Positions 8,694-16,202 of a stretch of DNA of 64,000 bases are shown one piece after another. Position 1 is the first letter of the stretch; every line of letters starts with the position of its first letter. The DNA comes from Streptomyces sp. NBC_01217 (lineage in GTDB: Bacteria > Actinomycetota > Actinomycetes > Streptomycetales > Streptomycetaceae). The notes beneath the pieces are model-generated. The model searched no databases. It saw only the letters and a list, made by a program, of their open reading frames with translations, and had not been told where the DNA came from. The translations under genes and the position numbers were made by a program. Location: NCBI RefSeq assembly GCF_035994185.1, contig NZ_CP108538.1, forward strand, positions 3,286,001 to 3,350,000, written 5' to 3'.

Positions 8694-9890
8694 TCAGGGG
8701 CGGCGGCGCAGGCGCCTGGACCAGAGCACCATGGCCCCGCCACCGATCAGAAACCCGGCGACGGTGATGCCGGGGTGTGGAACGGCGGCCGGGCCGGTGG
8801 CGGCCAGCTGGGGGAGGTCGGGGCGTTCGGGGCGGTCGCTCGCGGCAGGGGTCCGGCCGGACGCGACCGGGCGGGCCGGGGCGTCTCGGGTGGAGGTGGA
8901 GGTGGGGGCGGGGGCGGATGTTGAGGTGGGCAGCGCTCCGTCCGGCAGAGCGTCTCGGGGGGTGTCGCGGGGGACGTCGCCGGTCCCACCGACCTCTTGG
9001 GTGTCGCCGGTCTCATCGCCGTAACTGTCGCTGTCGTCGACGACGCTGAAGGAGTAGTCGTCGGACTCGCCGACCCAGGCCCCGTCGTCGTTCCCGGTCT
9101 TGCCGCCCGCTGCCTGCTGCCGCTGGACGATCGCGGCCCTGGCAGTGATCCGGCCCGGGCCGGTGTCCGAGGTGAACGCCATCCGGACCTCGACGGTGAC
9201 GGTGCGGCCCGCGGGGACGGTGAAGCCGGCGAAGGAGTCGGCGTCCTCGGCGTCCTCCGCGCTGTCGCCGCCGAAGACACCGATGTGTTCGTCCTGGTCG
9301 GTGGTCTCCCAGATGACGCGGTGTTGCACATCGGGACGGTCCTGGTCGGCGAACTCCAGCTGGATCTGGTCGGAGGTCAGCTTCCGCTCCTCGTCGGTGA
9401 GGACGAGCACCGGGTGGATGGCGCGACACGACTCGGTGGTGGTGTTGGTGAGGTCCAGGTACCAGGTTCCGTAGCCGCCGCCGGATGCGTAGGTGTCGGG
9501 GCCGCTGTGGATACGGGTGGTGATCGGGAATTCGCCCGCCTCGGGATCACCGCAGGCGGGCTGCTGGTCGGCGGTGACGGAGTCCGGCTTCGAGACCGTG
9601 GTGGCCGAGGACGCGGCGGACGCGGGGGCGGCGGACGCACCGCCGAGGACGACGGGAACCACGCTCGCCGCCGCCAGCCCGAGCGCGAGCCCGTGCCGCG
9701 TCCGCCCGGGGAGCGGGGTCGCGGCCGGCGGCGAGGCCGAGAGCGAGGGCGGACACGCGGTGGCGGTGGATACGGGGAGGGAGGCGGCGGAGGCCAGCGG
9801 GATGGACACGGGGCTGGCCGTGGGGACGCACGGAGGAGTGGACTCGGGGCCCCCGGCGGACGGGGGTGGTGTGGGGGGCATCGGGGGCAC
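8694..9890 (-). CDS. LAXTG surface protein (predicted class E sortase substrate)
   Basis: 398 residues. A long Pro/Ser-rich N-terminus of about 65 residues precedes the signal helix (LALGLAAASVVPVVLGG), suggesting the true start may be further inside. The exported part has a globular domain (about 105-270: PDTYASGGGYGTWYLDLTN, VILW-type strands) and a Thr/Ser/Pro wall-spanning linker. It ends in a textbook sorting signal: LPQLAATGPAA, hydrophobic ITVAGFLIGGGAMVLW, then SRRLRRRP. LAXTG is the motif recognised by Streptomyces class E sortases, so covalent attachment to peptidoglycan is expected. The ectodomain resembles uncharacterised Streptomyces surface proteins. Its role, perhaps in adhesion or surface structure, is unknown. 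Confidence 0.85.
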   Translation of the reverse strand: MPPMPPTPPPSAGGPESTPPCVPTASPVSIPLASAASLPVSTATACPPSLSASPPAATPLPGRTRHGLALGLAAASVVPVVLGGASAAPASAASSATTVSKPDSVTADQQPACGDPEAGEFPITTRIHSGPDTYASGGGYGTWYLDLTNTTTESCRAIHPVLVLTDEERKLTSDQIQLEFADQDRPDVQHRVIWETTDQDEHIGVFGGDSAEDAEDADSFAGFTVPAGRTVTVEVRMAFTSDTGPGRITARAAIVQRQQAAGGKTGNDDGAWVGESDDYSFSVVDDSDSYGDETGDTQEVGGTGDVPRDTPRDALPDGALPTSTSAPAPTSTSTRDAPARPVASGRTPAASDRPERPDLPQLAATGPAAVPHPGITVAGFLIGGGAMVLWSRRLRRRP

Positions 9891-10054
9891 CCTTCGCTGC
9901 TTGCGAAACGGTCGGCTCGCCCCGTGCGCCGGAGTTCACCGGTTCTGAGCGGCGACGCTGCCACGCACGCGCGAGGCGACCGGCGCCGACATGCCGCACG
10001 GCCGCCCGCCCGGCGGCCGCGAACCGCTCGATCGGCCCAGTGACGCGCCCCGCC

Positions 10055-11209
10055 TCACACCCCGTCCACGCCCCCGACCCGTCCGAACAGCGGAGCCAGA
10101 ACCAGTTGCGCGGCCCCCTCCGCGACCGGCCGTTCCCCTCCCCCGGCGGCGATGACCGGCACCGGCGCGTCGATGCCGCCTCGCCGGGCGCGCTCCTCGA
10201 TCACGGCGAGGACGCCTCGTACGTACGCGTCGGGATCGGCGGCGACGGTACGGCCGCCCAGCATCACCCGGTCGATGTCGAGCAGCCCGACGAGGTTCGC
10301 GGCGCCGGTCCCCAGGACGCGTGCGGCCTCCGCGACATCGCCGCGGGCGACGGCGGCGAGGCAGAGCGCCTCGATGCAGCCGCGCCCTCCGCAACTGCAC
10401 ACCGGCCCGTCCAGCTGGACGGTCTGGTGCCCGAACTCACCGGCCCCCGTGCGGGCCCCGCGATGCAGCCCCCCGCCGAGGACGAGACCGGCGCCGAGCC
10501 CCGTCCCGAGGTGCAGATAGGCGAAGTCGCCCGCACCCGCCGCACGCAGGGAGAGCCCCAGGGCGGCGGCGTTGGTGTCCTTGTCGACGACGACGGGCAG
10601 CCCGGTCCGCGCGGCGAGCGCGTCCCGCAACGGATAGCCGTCCCACTGCGGAAACCCGGTGACGCGGTGCAGCACCCCGCCCCGGTGGTCCAGCGGCCCC
10701 GGCACCGCCACGCCGACCCCGAGCACCGGCAGATCCACAGGCCGCGCGCCCCCGTCCCGTCCGGCCGAAACCGCACTCGTCGCCGCGCACCCGTCCCGTA
10801 CCTCCGCGACCGCATACGCCGCGACCGCGACCACCTCGTCCGCCGGGGCGCCGAAGTCCAGCGGGGCGGTGCGTCCGGCGGCGACCGTGCCGGCCAGGTC
10901 GACGAGCACCACCGTCAGCTCGTCGCGGTCCAGGTGCAGCCCGATCGCGTACCCGGCGTCCGGCACCAGCCGCAGCACGGTGCGCGGCTTGCCGCCGGTG
11001 GAGGCGCGGTGGCCCGCCTCGGTCGCCAGGCCCTCGGCGCGCAGCCGGGCGGTGATCTTGCTGACGGCCTGCGGCGTGAGCCCCGTGCGCTCGGCGAGTT
11101 CGAGCCTGCTGATGCCGCGCTCGCCCGCCGTCCGCAGCAGTTCCAGCACCAGCGCCGCGTTGTGGCTGCGCAGTGTCGGCAGATTCGCGCCGCTATTGCT
11201 CCTGTTCAC
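10055..11209 (-). CDS. ROK family transcriptional regulator
   Basis: 384 residues with GTG start. The N-terminal winged helix (about 12-75: LELLRTAGERGISRLELAER...LTPQAVSKITARLRAEG) is joined to a ROK sugar-kinase-like domain. In the latter the ATP/phosphate loop area is LGVGVAVPGPL, the substrate acid DKDTNAAALG is present, and the zinc-binding cluster CSCGGRGCIEALC is intact. Such proteins are mostly repressors of sugar or sugar-acid genes, released by a sugar ligand. It is divergent from the oxidoreductase operon across 56 bp containing an inverted repeat, so it very likely controls that operon and itself. Ligand unknown. Confidence 0.92.
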   Translation of the reverse strand: MNRSNSGANLPTLRSHNAALVLELLRTAGERGISRLELAERTGLTPQAVSKITARLRAEGLATEAGHRASTGGKPRTVLRLVPDAGYAIGLHLDRDELTVVLVDLAGTVAAGRTAPLDFGAPADEVVAVAAYAVAEVRDGCAATSAVSAGRDGGARPVDLPVLGVGVAVPGPLDHRGGVLHRVTGFPQWDGYPLRDALAARTGLPVVVDKDTNAAALGLSLRAAGAGDFAYLHLGTGLGAGLVLGGGLHRGARTGAGEFGHQTVQLDGPVCSCGGRGCIEALCLAAVARGDVAEAARVLGTGAANLVGLLDIDRVMLGGRTVAADPDAYVRGVLAVIEERARRGGIDAPVPVIAAGGGERPVAEGAAQLVLAPLFGRVGGVDGV

Positions 11210-11229
11210 AGCCCCATTGTCCCTGTCGC

Positions 11230-11256
11230 TTGCACTTTGGCAACAGCGTTGCTTAA
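11230..11256 (+). promoter_or_regulatory. Putative operator/promoter between ROK regulator and oxidoreductase
   Basis: The short divergent region contains GCAAC-AGC-GTTGC at 11240-11252, a perfect 5-bp inverted repeat, between a TTGCAC hexamer (11230-11235) and GCTTAA just before the oxidoreductase start. It is the only dyad in the gap and is well placed for repression by the ROK protein. Assignment is by position only. Confidence 0.45.
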
Positions 11257-11265
11257 GTGTCGGAC

Positions 11266-12423
11266 ATGACTGGCAACGCGACTCACGAGACGCCCGGGCT
11301 GTCCGAGACCTCCCAGACCCCCCTGCGCGTCGGACTCGTCGGCTACGGCCTGGCGGGTTCCGTCTTCCACGCCCCCCTGATCGCCGCGACCGAGGGCCTC
11401 GTCCTCGACACGATCGTCACGTCGAACGAGGAACGACGGGCGCAGGCGCGCGCCGAGTTCCCGGACGTACGGTTCGCCGCGTCGCCGGAGGAGCTGTGGG
11501 AGCGTGCGGACGGCCCCGACGCGCTCGGTCTGATCGTGATCGCCTCGCCGAACCGGACCCACGTCCCGATCGCGACCGCCGCGCTCAAGGCCGGTCTGCC
11601 GGTCGTCGTGGACAAGCCGATCGCCGGTACGGCCGCCGAGGCGCGGGAGCTCGCGGCCCTCGCCGAGGAGCGCGGGCTGCTGCTCTCGGTCTTCCAGAAC
11701 CGCCGCTGGGACAACGACTTCCTCACCCTCGCCCGCCTGATCGCGAACGGTGAGCTGGGCGACGTACAGCGCTTCGAGTCCCGTTTCGAGCGGTGGCGTC
11801 CGCAGCCGAAGGGCGGCTGGCGCGAGTCGGGCGACCCGCAGGAGATCGGCGGGCTGCTGTACGACCTGGGCAGCCATGTCGTCGACCAGGCGCTCGTCCT
11901 GTTCGGACCGGCCGTGCAGGTGTACGCGGAGTCCGATGTACGCCGCCCCGGCGCCGCCGCCGACGACGACACGTTCCTCGCGATCACCCATGCGAACGGG
12001 GTCCGCTCACATCTGTACGTCAGCGCCACCACGGCCCAGCTCGGCCCGCGCTTCCGGGTGCTGGGCTCGGCCGCCGGCTATGTGAAGTACGGCCTGGACC
12101 CGCAGGAGGCCGACCTGCGCGAGGGCGCGCGTCCGACGGCGGACGGGCCGTGGGGCGAGGAGCCCGAGGAGCTGTGGGGCCGGATCGGCTCGGGCGAGTC
12201 CCCGCTGACGGGCGGCGGCACCCCGGTCCGTACATCGCCGGGCGACTACCCCGCGTACTACGCGGCGGTCACCGACGCACTGCGCGGAAAGGGTGACAAT
12301 CCAGTGACCGCCCTCCAGGCCGCCGCGGCGCTGGACGTACTGGAGGCCGCGCGCCGCTCGGCCCGCGAGGGCGTCACCGTATCCCTGCCCACCTCCGCCG
12401 ATTCCGAGGAGCAGCCCGTATGA
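11266..12423 (+). CDS. Gfo/Idh/MocA family NAD(P)-dependent oxidoreductase
   Basis: 385 residues. The Rossmann fold opens with RVGLVGYGLAGSVFHAPLI. The signature VVVDKPIAGTAAEAREL carries the conserved Lys of the EKP-type motif. GGLLYDLGSHVVDQALVLFG gives the DxGxHxxD motif with the catalytic His. The family oxidises or reduces sugar hydroxyls or related polyols with NAD(P). No clear ribosome binding site precedes the ATG, and GTG at 11257 is an alternative start nine bases upstream; a leaderless or short-leader mRNA is possible. The gene overlaps the next one by ATGA. With the divergent ROK regulator, a role in sugar or inositol catabolism is likely. Confidence 0.92.
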   Translation: MTGNATHETPGLSETSQTPLRVGLVGYGLAGSVFHAPLIAATEGLVLDTIVTSNEERRAQARAEFPDVRFAASPEELWERADGPDALGLIVIASPNRTHVPIATAALKAGLPVVVDKPIAGTAAEARELAALAEERGLLLSVFQNRRWDNDFLTLARLIANGELGDVQRFESRFERWRPQPKGGWRESGDPQEIGGLLYDLGSHVVDQALVLFGPAVQVYAESDVRRPGAAADDDTFLAITHANGVRSHLYVSATTAQLGPRFRVLGSAAGYVKYGLDPQEADLREGARPTADGPWGEEPEELWGRIGSGESPLTGGGTPVRTSPGDYPAYYAAVTDALRGKGDNPVTALQAAAALDVLEAARRSAREGVTVSLPTSADSEEQPV

Positions 12424-12899
12424 ACCCCACCGCTCCGACCATCTCCGAGCTCATCGCCCAGGAACGCCGGCTGACGCTGCCGCATTTCAGCTACGACGAC
12501 GCGTACGCGCTCGGCGGCCTGCTCGTCGCGATGGCCCGGGAGAGGCACGCCCCGATCGCGATCGACATCCGCCGCGGCGCACAGCAGCTGTTCCACGCCG
12601 CGCTGCCGGGTTCGAGCGCGGACAACGACGCCTGGATCGACCGCAAGCGCAAGGTCGTCGAACGGTACGGCGAGAGTTCGTACCTGGTCGGATCCCGGTT
12701 CCGGGCGAAGGGGACGACCTTCGACGACGCCTCGCGCCTGGACCCGAACACGTATGCCGCGCACGGCGGTTCGTTCCCGATCGCGGTCGAGGGCGCGGGC
12801 GTCATCGGCTCGGTGACGGTCTCGGGCCTGCCCCAGGCGGAGGACCACGCCCTGGTGGTAGAGGCCCTGGAACAGTTCGCGACGACAATCGGCGCATGA
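12420..12899 (+). CDS. UPF0303/heme-degrading-domain (DUF336-like) protein
   Basis: 159 residues, single domain. Landmarks are LPHFSYDDAYALGGLLV, APIAIDIRRGAQQLFHAALPG, NDAWIDRKRKVVERYGESSY and AHGGSFPIAVEGAGVIGSVT, the last matching the GlcG/HbpS-like glycine-rich strand. The family (YBR137W/UPF0303, related to HbpS) has no settled enzymatic role. It is translationally coupled to the oxidoreductase through ATGA and so belongs to the same ROK-controlled operon. Similar pairs occur widely in Streptomyces, suggesting an accessory role in the same sugar pathway. Confidence 0.88.
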   Translation: MNPTAPTISELIAQERRLTLPHFSYDDAYALGGLLVAMARERHAPIAIDIRRGAQQLFHAALPGSSADNDAWIDRKRKVVERYGESSYLVGSRFRAKGTTFDDASRLDPNTYAAHGGSFPIAVEGAGVIGSVTVSGLPQAEDHALVVEALEQFATTIGA

Positions 12900-12904
12900 C
12901 GAGA

Positions 12905-12943
12905 GGAGGGGGTGGGGCGCACTGACACGGCCCCCACCCCTCC
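12905..12943 (+). terminator. Terminator-like hairpin after the oxidoreductase operon
   Basis: GGAGGGGGTGGGG (12905-12917) pairs with CCCCCACCCCTCC (12931-12943) with one bulge, five bases after the upstream stop codon. Confidence 0.6.
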
Positions 12944-12947
12944 GACG

Positions 12948-13145
12948 TTTACGCCGAGCCCTCACCGATCGATCCGGCCGATATCAACCAATCCATCCCA
13001 CGCCGATCAAAATCAAGCCGCCGCCGGCGGATCCAGCCCACGTCGGCCGAATCGAGCCGACACCGGCCGATCCATCCCGCATCGGCCAAAATCAAGCCCG
13101 TCCGGCGATTGAGGACATCTTTCAGCCCGTCCGGCGCTTGAGGGC
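12948..13145. repeat. Degenerate extragenic repeats
   Basis: The gap between the UPF0303 gene and the FAH hydrolase is filled with related short units: GCCGATCAAAATCAAGCC, CGGCCAAAATCAAGCCCG, AGCCCGTCCGGCGATTGAGG (13095-13114) and AGCCCGTCCGGCGCTTGAGG (13124-13143), plus diverged CCGATCCATCCC units. The last two are near-identical. The CCCGTCCGGCG-TTGAGG element is a common intergenic repeat in Streptomyces. It is not coding and has no spacer regularity like CRISPR. Confidence 0.6.
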
Positions 13146-13181
13146 AAAACGGCGCCCCGGAACGCCCGGGCACCCCACCCG

Positions 13182-14042
13182 CTACGCCCCCTTCAGCTCC
13201 TGCCGCTGCCGCCCCAGCCCCACAACCTCCAGCTCCACGACATCGCCCGCCCTCAGATACGGCTTGGGCTCGGGCTGTCCCAGAGCAACTCCCGCCGGCG
13301 TCCCGGTGTTGATCACATCGCCCGGGTAAAGCGTCATGAAGTGGCTGAGGTAGCGGACCACCTCACCCACCGGGAAGATCTGGTCGGCCGTCGTGCCGTC
13401 CTGCTTCAGCTCGCCGTTGACCCAGAGCTTCAGCGGCAGCGTCTGCGGGTCGGCGATCTCGTCCGCCGTCACGAGCCACGGCCCCAGCGGGTTGAACGTC
13501 TCGCAGTTCTTGCCCTTGTCCCACGTGCCGCCGCGCTCGATCTGGAACTCGCGCTCGGAGACGTCGTGCGCCGTCGCGTATCCGGCGACATGCGCGAGCC
13601 CCTCCTCGGCGGACTCCAGGTAGCGCGCGGTGCGCCCGATGACGACCGCGAGCTCGACCTCCCAGTCGGTCTTCACGCTGCCGCGCGGCACCAGCACCGT
13701 GTCGTCGGGCCCGACGACGGTGTCCGGCGCCTTGAAGAACAGGATCGGCTCGGTGGGAATCGCCGCGCCGGTCTCGGCGGCATGGTCGTGGTAGTTCAGC
13801 CCGATGCACACGATCTTGCCGATCCGGGCGAGCGGCGGCCCGACCCGCAGCCCCTCGGCGTCGAGCGCGGGCAGCCCGCCGGGCGCGGCCGCGGCGGCCC
13901 GTACCCGGGCGAGCGCGGACTCGTCGGCGAGCAGTGCGCTGTCGATGTCGGTGACGACTCCCGACAGGTCACGCAGGGTTCCGTCCTCGTCCAGCAGCGC
14001 CGGTCGTTCCGCACCTGCCGTACCCACTCGAAGCAGCTTCAA
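13182..14042 (-). CDS. Fumarylacetoacetate hydrolase family protein
   Basis: 286 residues with a TTG start preceded by GGGGAGAAAG; the encoded LKLLRVGTAG fits the usual MKLLRVG start. The FAH fold is clear: IVCIGLNYHDHAAETG, ILFFKAPDTVVGPDD, DWEVELAVVIGRTARY (metal-binding acids), AGYATAHDVSEREFQ, GKNCETFNPLGPWLVTADE, and GDVINTGTPAGVALG. Members are metal-dependent hydrolases, hydratases or acylpyruvases acting on 2,4-diketo or 2-keto-3-deoxy acids. The conserved KNCETFNPLGPW segment suggests the ureidoglycolate-lyase-like / 2-keto-3-deoxy-L-fuconate group, though the substrate cannot be fixed from sequence. It is transcribed alone. Confidence 0.9.
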   Translation of the reverse strand: MKLLRVGTAGAERPALLDEDGTLRDLSGVVTDIDSALLADESALARVRAAAAAPGGLPALDAEGLRVGPPLARIGKIVCIGLNYHDHAAETGAAIPTEPILFFKAPDTVVGPDDTVLVPRGSVKTDWEVELAVVIGRTARYLESAEEGLAHVAGYATAHDVSEREFQIERGGTWDKGKNCETFNPLGPWLVTADEIADPQTLPLKLWVNGELKQDGTTADQIFPVGEVVRYLSHFMTLYPGDVINTGTPAGVALGQPEPKPYLRAGDVVELEVVGLGRQRQELKGA

Positions 14043-14178
14043 CGGTCTTTCTCCCCTTCGTCGAGATCGGGCCCGTCGGATGGGTGGCGGCCATCGCAGG
14101 CTTGTCCGATCGTCCAAGACATCCGATCACTCCGCAAGACCCTGTTCACACACTGGACCGGCGTACTCGCCGCGCCGA

Positions 14179-14949
14179 TCACGCCACGGTGGCCATGGCG
14201 GCACCCGCGACCGGCATGTCGCGGTAGAGGACGGCGCGCTCGATCGCGGTCCAGGTGGTGCTCGTGACGACGTACAGCGCGGCGGCGAGCGGTACGACGG
14301 ACACGGTGAAGAGCGTGGCGAAGGACAGCAGCGGCATCAGCTTCGTCATCGCGCCCATGCCCGGGACGGGCTGTCCGTCGGGGCCGGTGGCCGGGGTGAC
14401 GGGGTTGGCGGCCATCTGCCGCTTCGTACGCCGGTAGTTGAAGGTGGCCACGGCGGCGACGATCGCGAACAGACCGAGGTAGACCATGCTCTGCGCCCCG
14501 AACAGCCCGCCGTGCGCCAGCGCGTTGTGCCAGCGCTCACCGAGCGGGGCGTCGAAGAGCTGGTGGCCGAGCAGCGCGTTGGGGTCGCCGCCGATCTTCT
14601 GGCTGGAGAAGAGGTGGTAGAGGAGGAAGAAGGCGGGCATCTGCAGCAGGCTGGGCAGGCAGCCGGACAGCGGCGAGACCTTCTCCTCCTTGTGCAGCTC
14701 CATGAGCGCCTTCTGCATGCGCTCGGGGTTCTTGCCGTGCTTCTTGCGCAGTTCGGCGATCTGCGGCTGGAGCCTGGTGCGGGCCTTCTGCCCGCGCGCC
14801 GCGGCCCGCGACAGGGGGTGCACGGCCAGCCGTACGAGTGCGGTGAACAGCACGATCGCGGCGGCGGTGGACGCGGTCTGGAAGAGCGGGTGGAGCACAT
14901 CGGCCAGCGCGCCGACCAGGGCGGCGAATGCGGACATGAAGACGGACAT
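14179..14949 (-). CDS. YidC/Oxa1 family membrane insertase (short paralogue)
   Basis: 256 residues. The conserved Oxa1 core is present: an N-terminal helix with AIVLFTALVRLAVHPLSRAAARG (basic groove residue), the cytoplasmic hairpin KARTRLQPQIAELRKKHGKNPE, then SPLSGCLPSLLQMPAFFLLYHLF and further helices (MVYLGLFAIVAAVATF, LMPLLSFATLFTVSVVPLAAALYVVTS split into two). It lacks the long extracytoplasmic domain of Gram-negative YidC. GGAGGG precedes the ATG. Streptomyces encode a housekeeping YidC near the origin; this is the second, specialised paralogue, located upstream of no obvious partner except the small membrane protein at 15067. It inserts membrane proteins with or without SecYEG. Confidence 0.92.
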   Translation of the reverse strand: MSVFMSAFAALVGALADVLHPLFQTASTAAAIVLFTALVRLAVHPLSRAAARGQKARTRLQPQIAELRKKHGKNPERMQKALMELHKEEKVSPLSGCLPSLLQMPAFFLLYHLFSSQKIGGDPNALLGHQLFDAPLGERWHNALAHGGLFGAQSMVYLGLFAIVAAVATFNYRRTKRQMAANPVTPATGPDGQPVPGMGAMTKLMPLLSFATLFTVSVVPLAAALYVVTSTTWTAIERAVLYRDMPVAGAAMATVA

Positions 14950-15066
14950 GGATGAGCCCTCCGGGGGTCTCGTCGTGCCGGGAAGAAGAACGAACTCGGC
15001 ATGACGAACCGCGAGGGGTACTGCGGGGTACTACGGGGATGCCCCGTACTGCACTGCTGTGAGCCC

Positions 15067-15399
15067 CTACGCGGCCGTCGGAAGGGCGCGTCCGGGGGCT
15101 CGGGGGCGTCTGCGCCCCTTGGCGTCCGGGTCTCGCTGCGGCAGGAACGCGGTGCGTTTCTCCCGGTCGCGCATGGCCGTACGGACCCGGGTGCGGGGTA
15201 CGGGGACGGCGCAGCGGGCGCTGATGACCGAGGCGACGGCGAGCGCGGAGCCGGCGGCCGCGGTGGCGGCGAGCGCGACGGCGGCGGAGAGGCTGCCGCC
15301 TTCGGCGAGCAGGACCTCGGTGACGAGGAAGAGCAGCAGCCCCGCGGGGCGGAGCAGCCGGGCGAGGCCACCGCGCAGACGGTTCACTTCACCGCTCAT
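15067..15399 (-). CDS. Small membrane protein, DUF6412-like
   Basis: 110 residues preceded by GGGAGGGG. Two hydrophobic segments (PAGLLLFLVTEVLLAEG; LSAAVALAATAAAGSALAVASVISA) lie in the first 65 residues, and a basic Arg/Pro-rich cytosolic tail ends the protein. It is upstream of and co-directional with the YidC paralogue (117-bp gap), a pairing typical of Streptomyces. No enzymatic motif is visible; the DUF assignment is from memory of the family. Confidence 0.75.
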   Translation of the reverse strand: MSGEVNRLRGGLARLLRPAGLLLFLVTEVLLAEGGSLSAAVALAATAAAGSALAVASVISARCAVPVPRTRVRTAMRDREKRTAFLPQRDPDAKGRRRPRAPGRALPTAA

Positions 15400-15490
15400 C
15401 GGCCCCTCCCTTTCATCTCTTCCCCATCACGCTTCTCTCCAGCCGTTATACACGATGGGTCCGACACACCGGTCCCGTGCGGTCCCGCGC

Positions 15491-16021
15491 TCAGCGGCGA
15501 TCGCTCTCCAGCGGCCGCAGCAGCCGGCGCGGTGCCAGCAGGGCGCGGCTGACCGGATCGGCGGGGTCCGGATCGAGTCCGTCGCCGGGCCGCATCTCGA
15601 CGTCCCCGGGCGGTACGGGCCGTGCGCAGACCGGGCATTCGCCGTACGCGCCCAGTTCCGTACCGCAGGAGGCATGGACGAAGACTCGCATCGGCCGGGT
15701 GCCGGGAATGTGGTCGCGCCCCCACACACCGAGGCTGCGGACGACGGGCCAGAGGGCCTGGCCGCTGTCGGTGAGGACGTACTCGTCGCGCGGCGGCGAC
15801 TCCTGGTAGCGGCGCTTCTCCAGGACACCGGCCTCGATGAGCGACTGGAGCCGGGTGGCCAGCACGGCGCGCGGTGCGCCGAGGTGGACGAGGAAGTCGT
15901 TGTACCGGCGTACGCCGTAGAAGGCGTCGCGCACCACCAGCAAGGTCCAGCGCTCGCCGATCACTTCGAGTGCGCGGGCGATCGAGCACTGCTGTGTCGC
16001 GTAGTCCTTGCCGAGAGCCAT
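15491..16021 (-). CDS. HxlR family transcriptional regulator
   Basis: 176 residues. The HxlR winged helix is unmistakable (about 1-100: CSIARALEVIGERWTLLVVRDAF, FNDFL-like YNDFLVHLGAPRAVLATRL, YVLTDSGQALWPVVRSLG), with Cys13 in the canonical QQCSIARAL position that senses quinones or oxidants in some members. The C-terminal extension has CGTELGAYGECPVCARP, a four-Cys zinc-ribbon-like motif (three Cys visible plus one nearby). It is divergent from the MFS exporter over a region with two operator-like palindromes, so it most likely represses that exporter. Confidence 0.93.
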   Translation of the reverse strand: MALGKDYATQQCSIARALEVIGERWTLLVVRDAFYGVRRYNDFLVHLGAPRAVLATRLQSLIEAGVLEKRRYQESPPRDEYVLTDSGQALWPVVRSLGVWGRDHIPGTRPMRVFVHASCGTELGAYGECPVCARPVPPGDVEMRPGDGLDPDPADPVSRALLAPRRLLRPLESDRR

Positions 16022-16044
16022 GACGACCACTTTACCCCGTCACA

Positions 16045-16105
16045 GTTCAATGAATGAACCTATCGTGCTAACGTCGACCCGACAGCGTGAGTTCATTGAT
16101 CGAAC
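16045..16105 (+). promoter_or_regulatory. Paired HxlR operators and MFS promoter
   Basis: Two 15-bp dyads of the same design occur: GTTCA-ATGAA-TGAAC at 16045-16059 and GTTCA-TTGAT-CGAAC at 16091-16105, 46 bp apart start to start. A candidate MFS promoter is TTCAAT (16046-16051), 17-bp spacer, TAACGT (16069-16074). The first site covers the -35 and the second lies just after the expected start site, a classic repression layout. Confidence 0.7.
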
Positions 16106-16202
16106 CATGCCTTCGGACCGCCGGCCGCCCCAGCCCGCACCACTTCTCCAGTCAGTGCCCCTTTCCCAACCCGCGCCCCTTTCCAGCCCCCGGAGCGAAG
16201 TC

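Noticed and set aside
12948..13145. CRISPR-like array
   Set aside because: Units differ in length and sequence, with no unique spacers and no cas genes.
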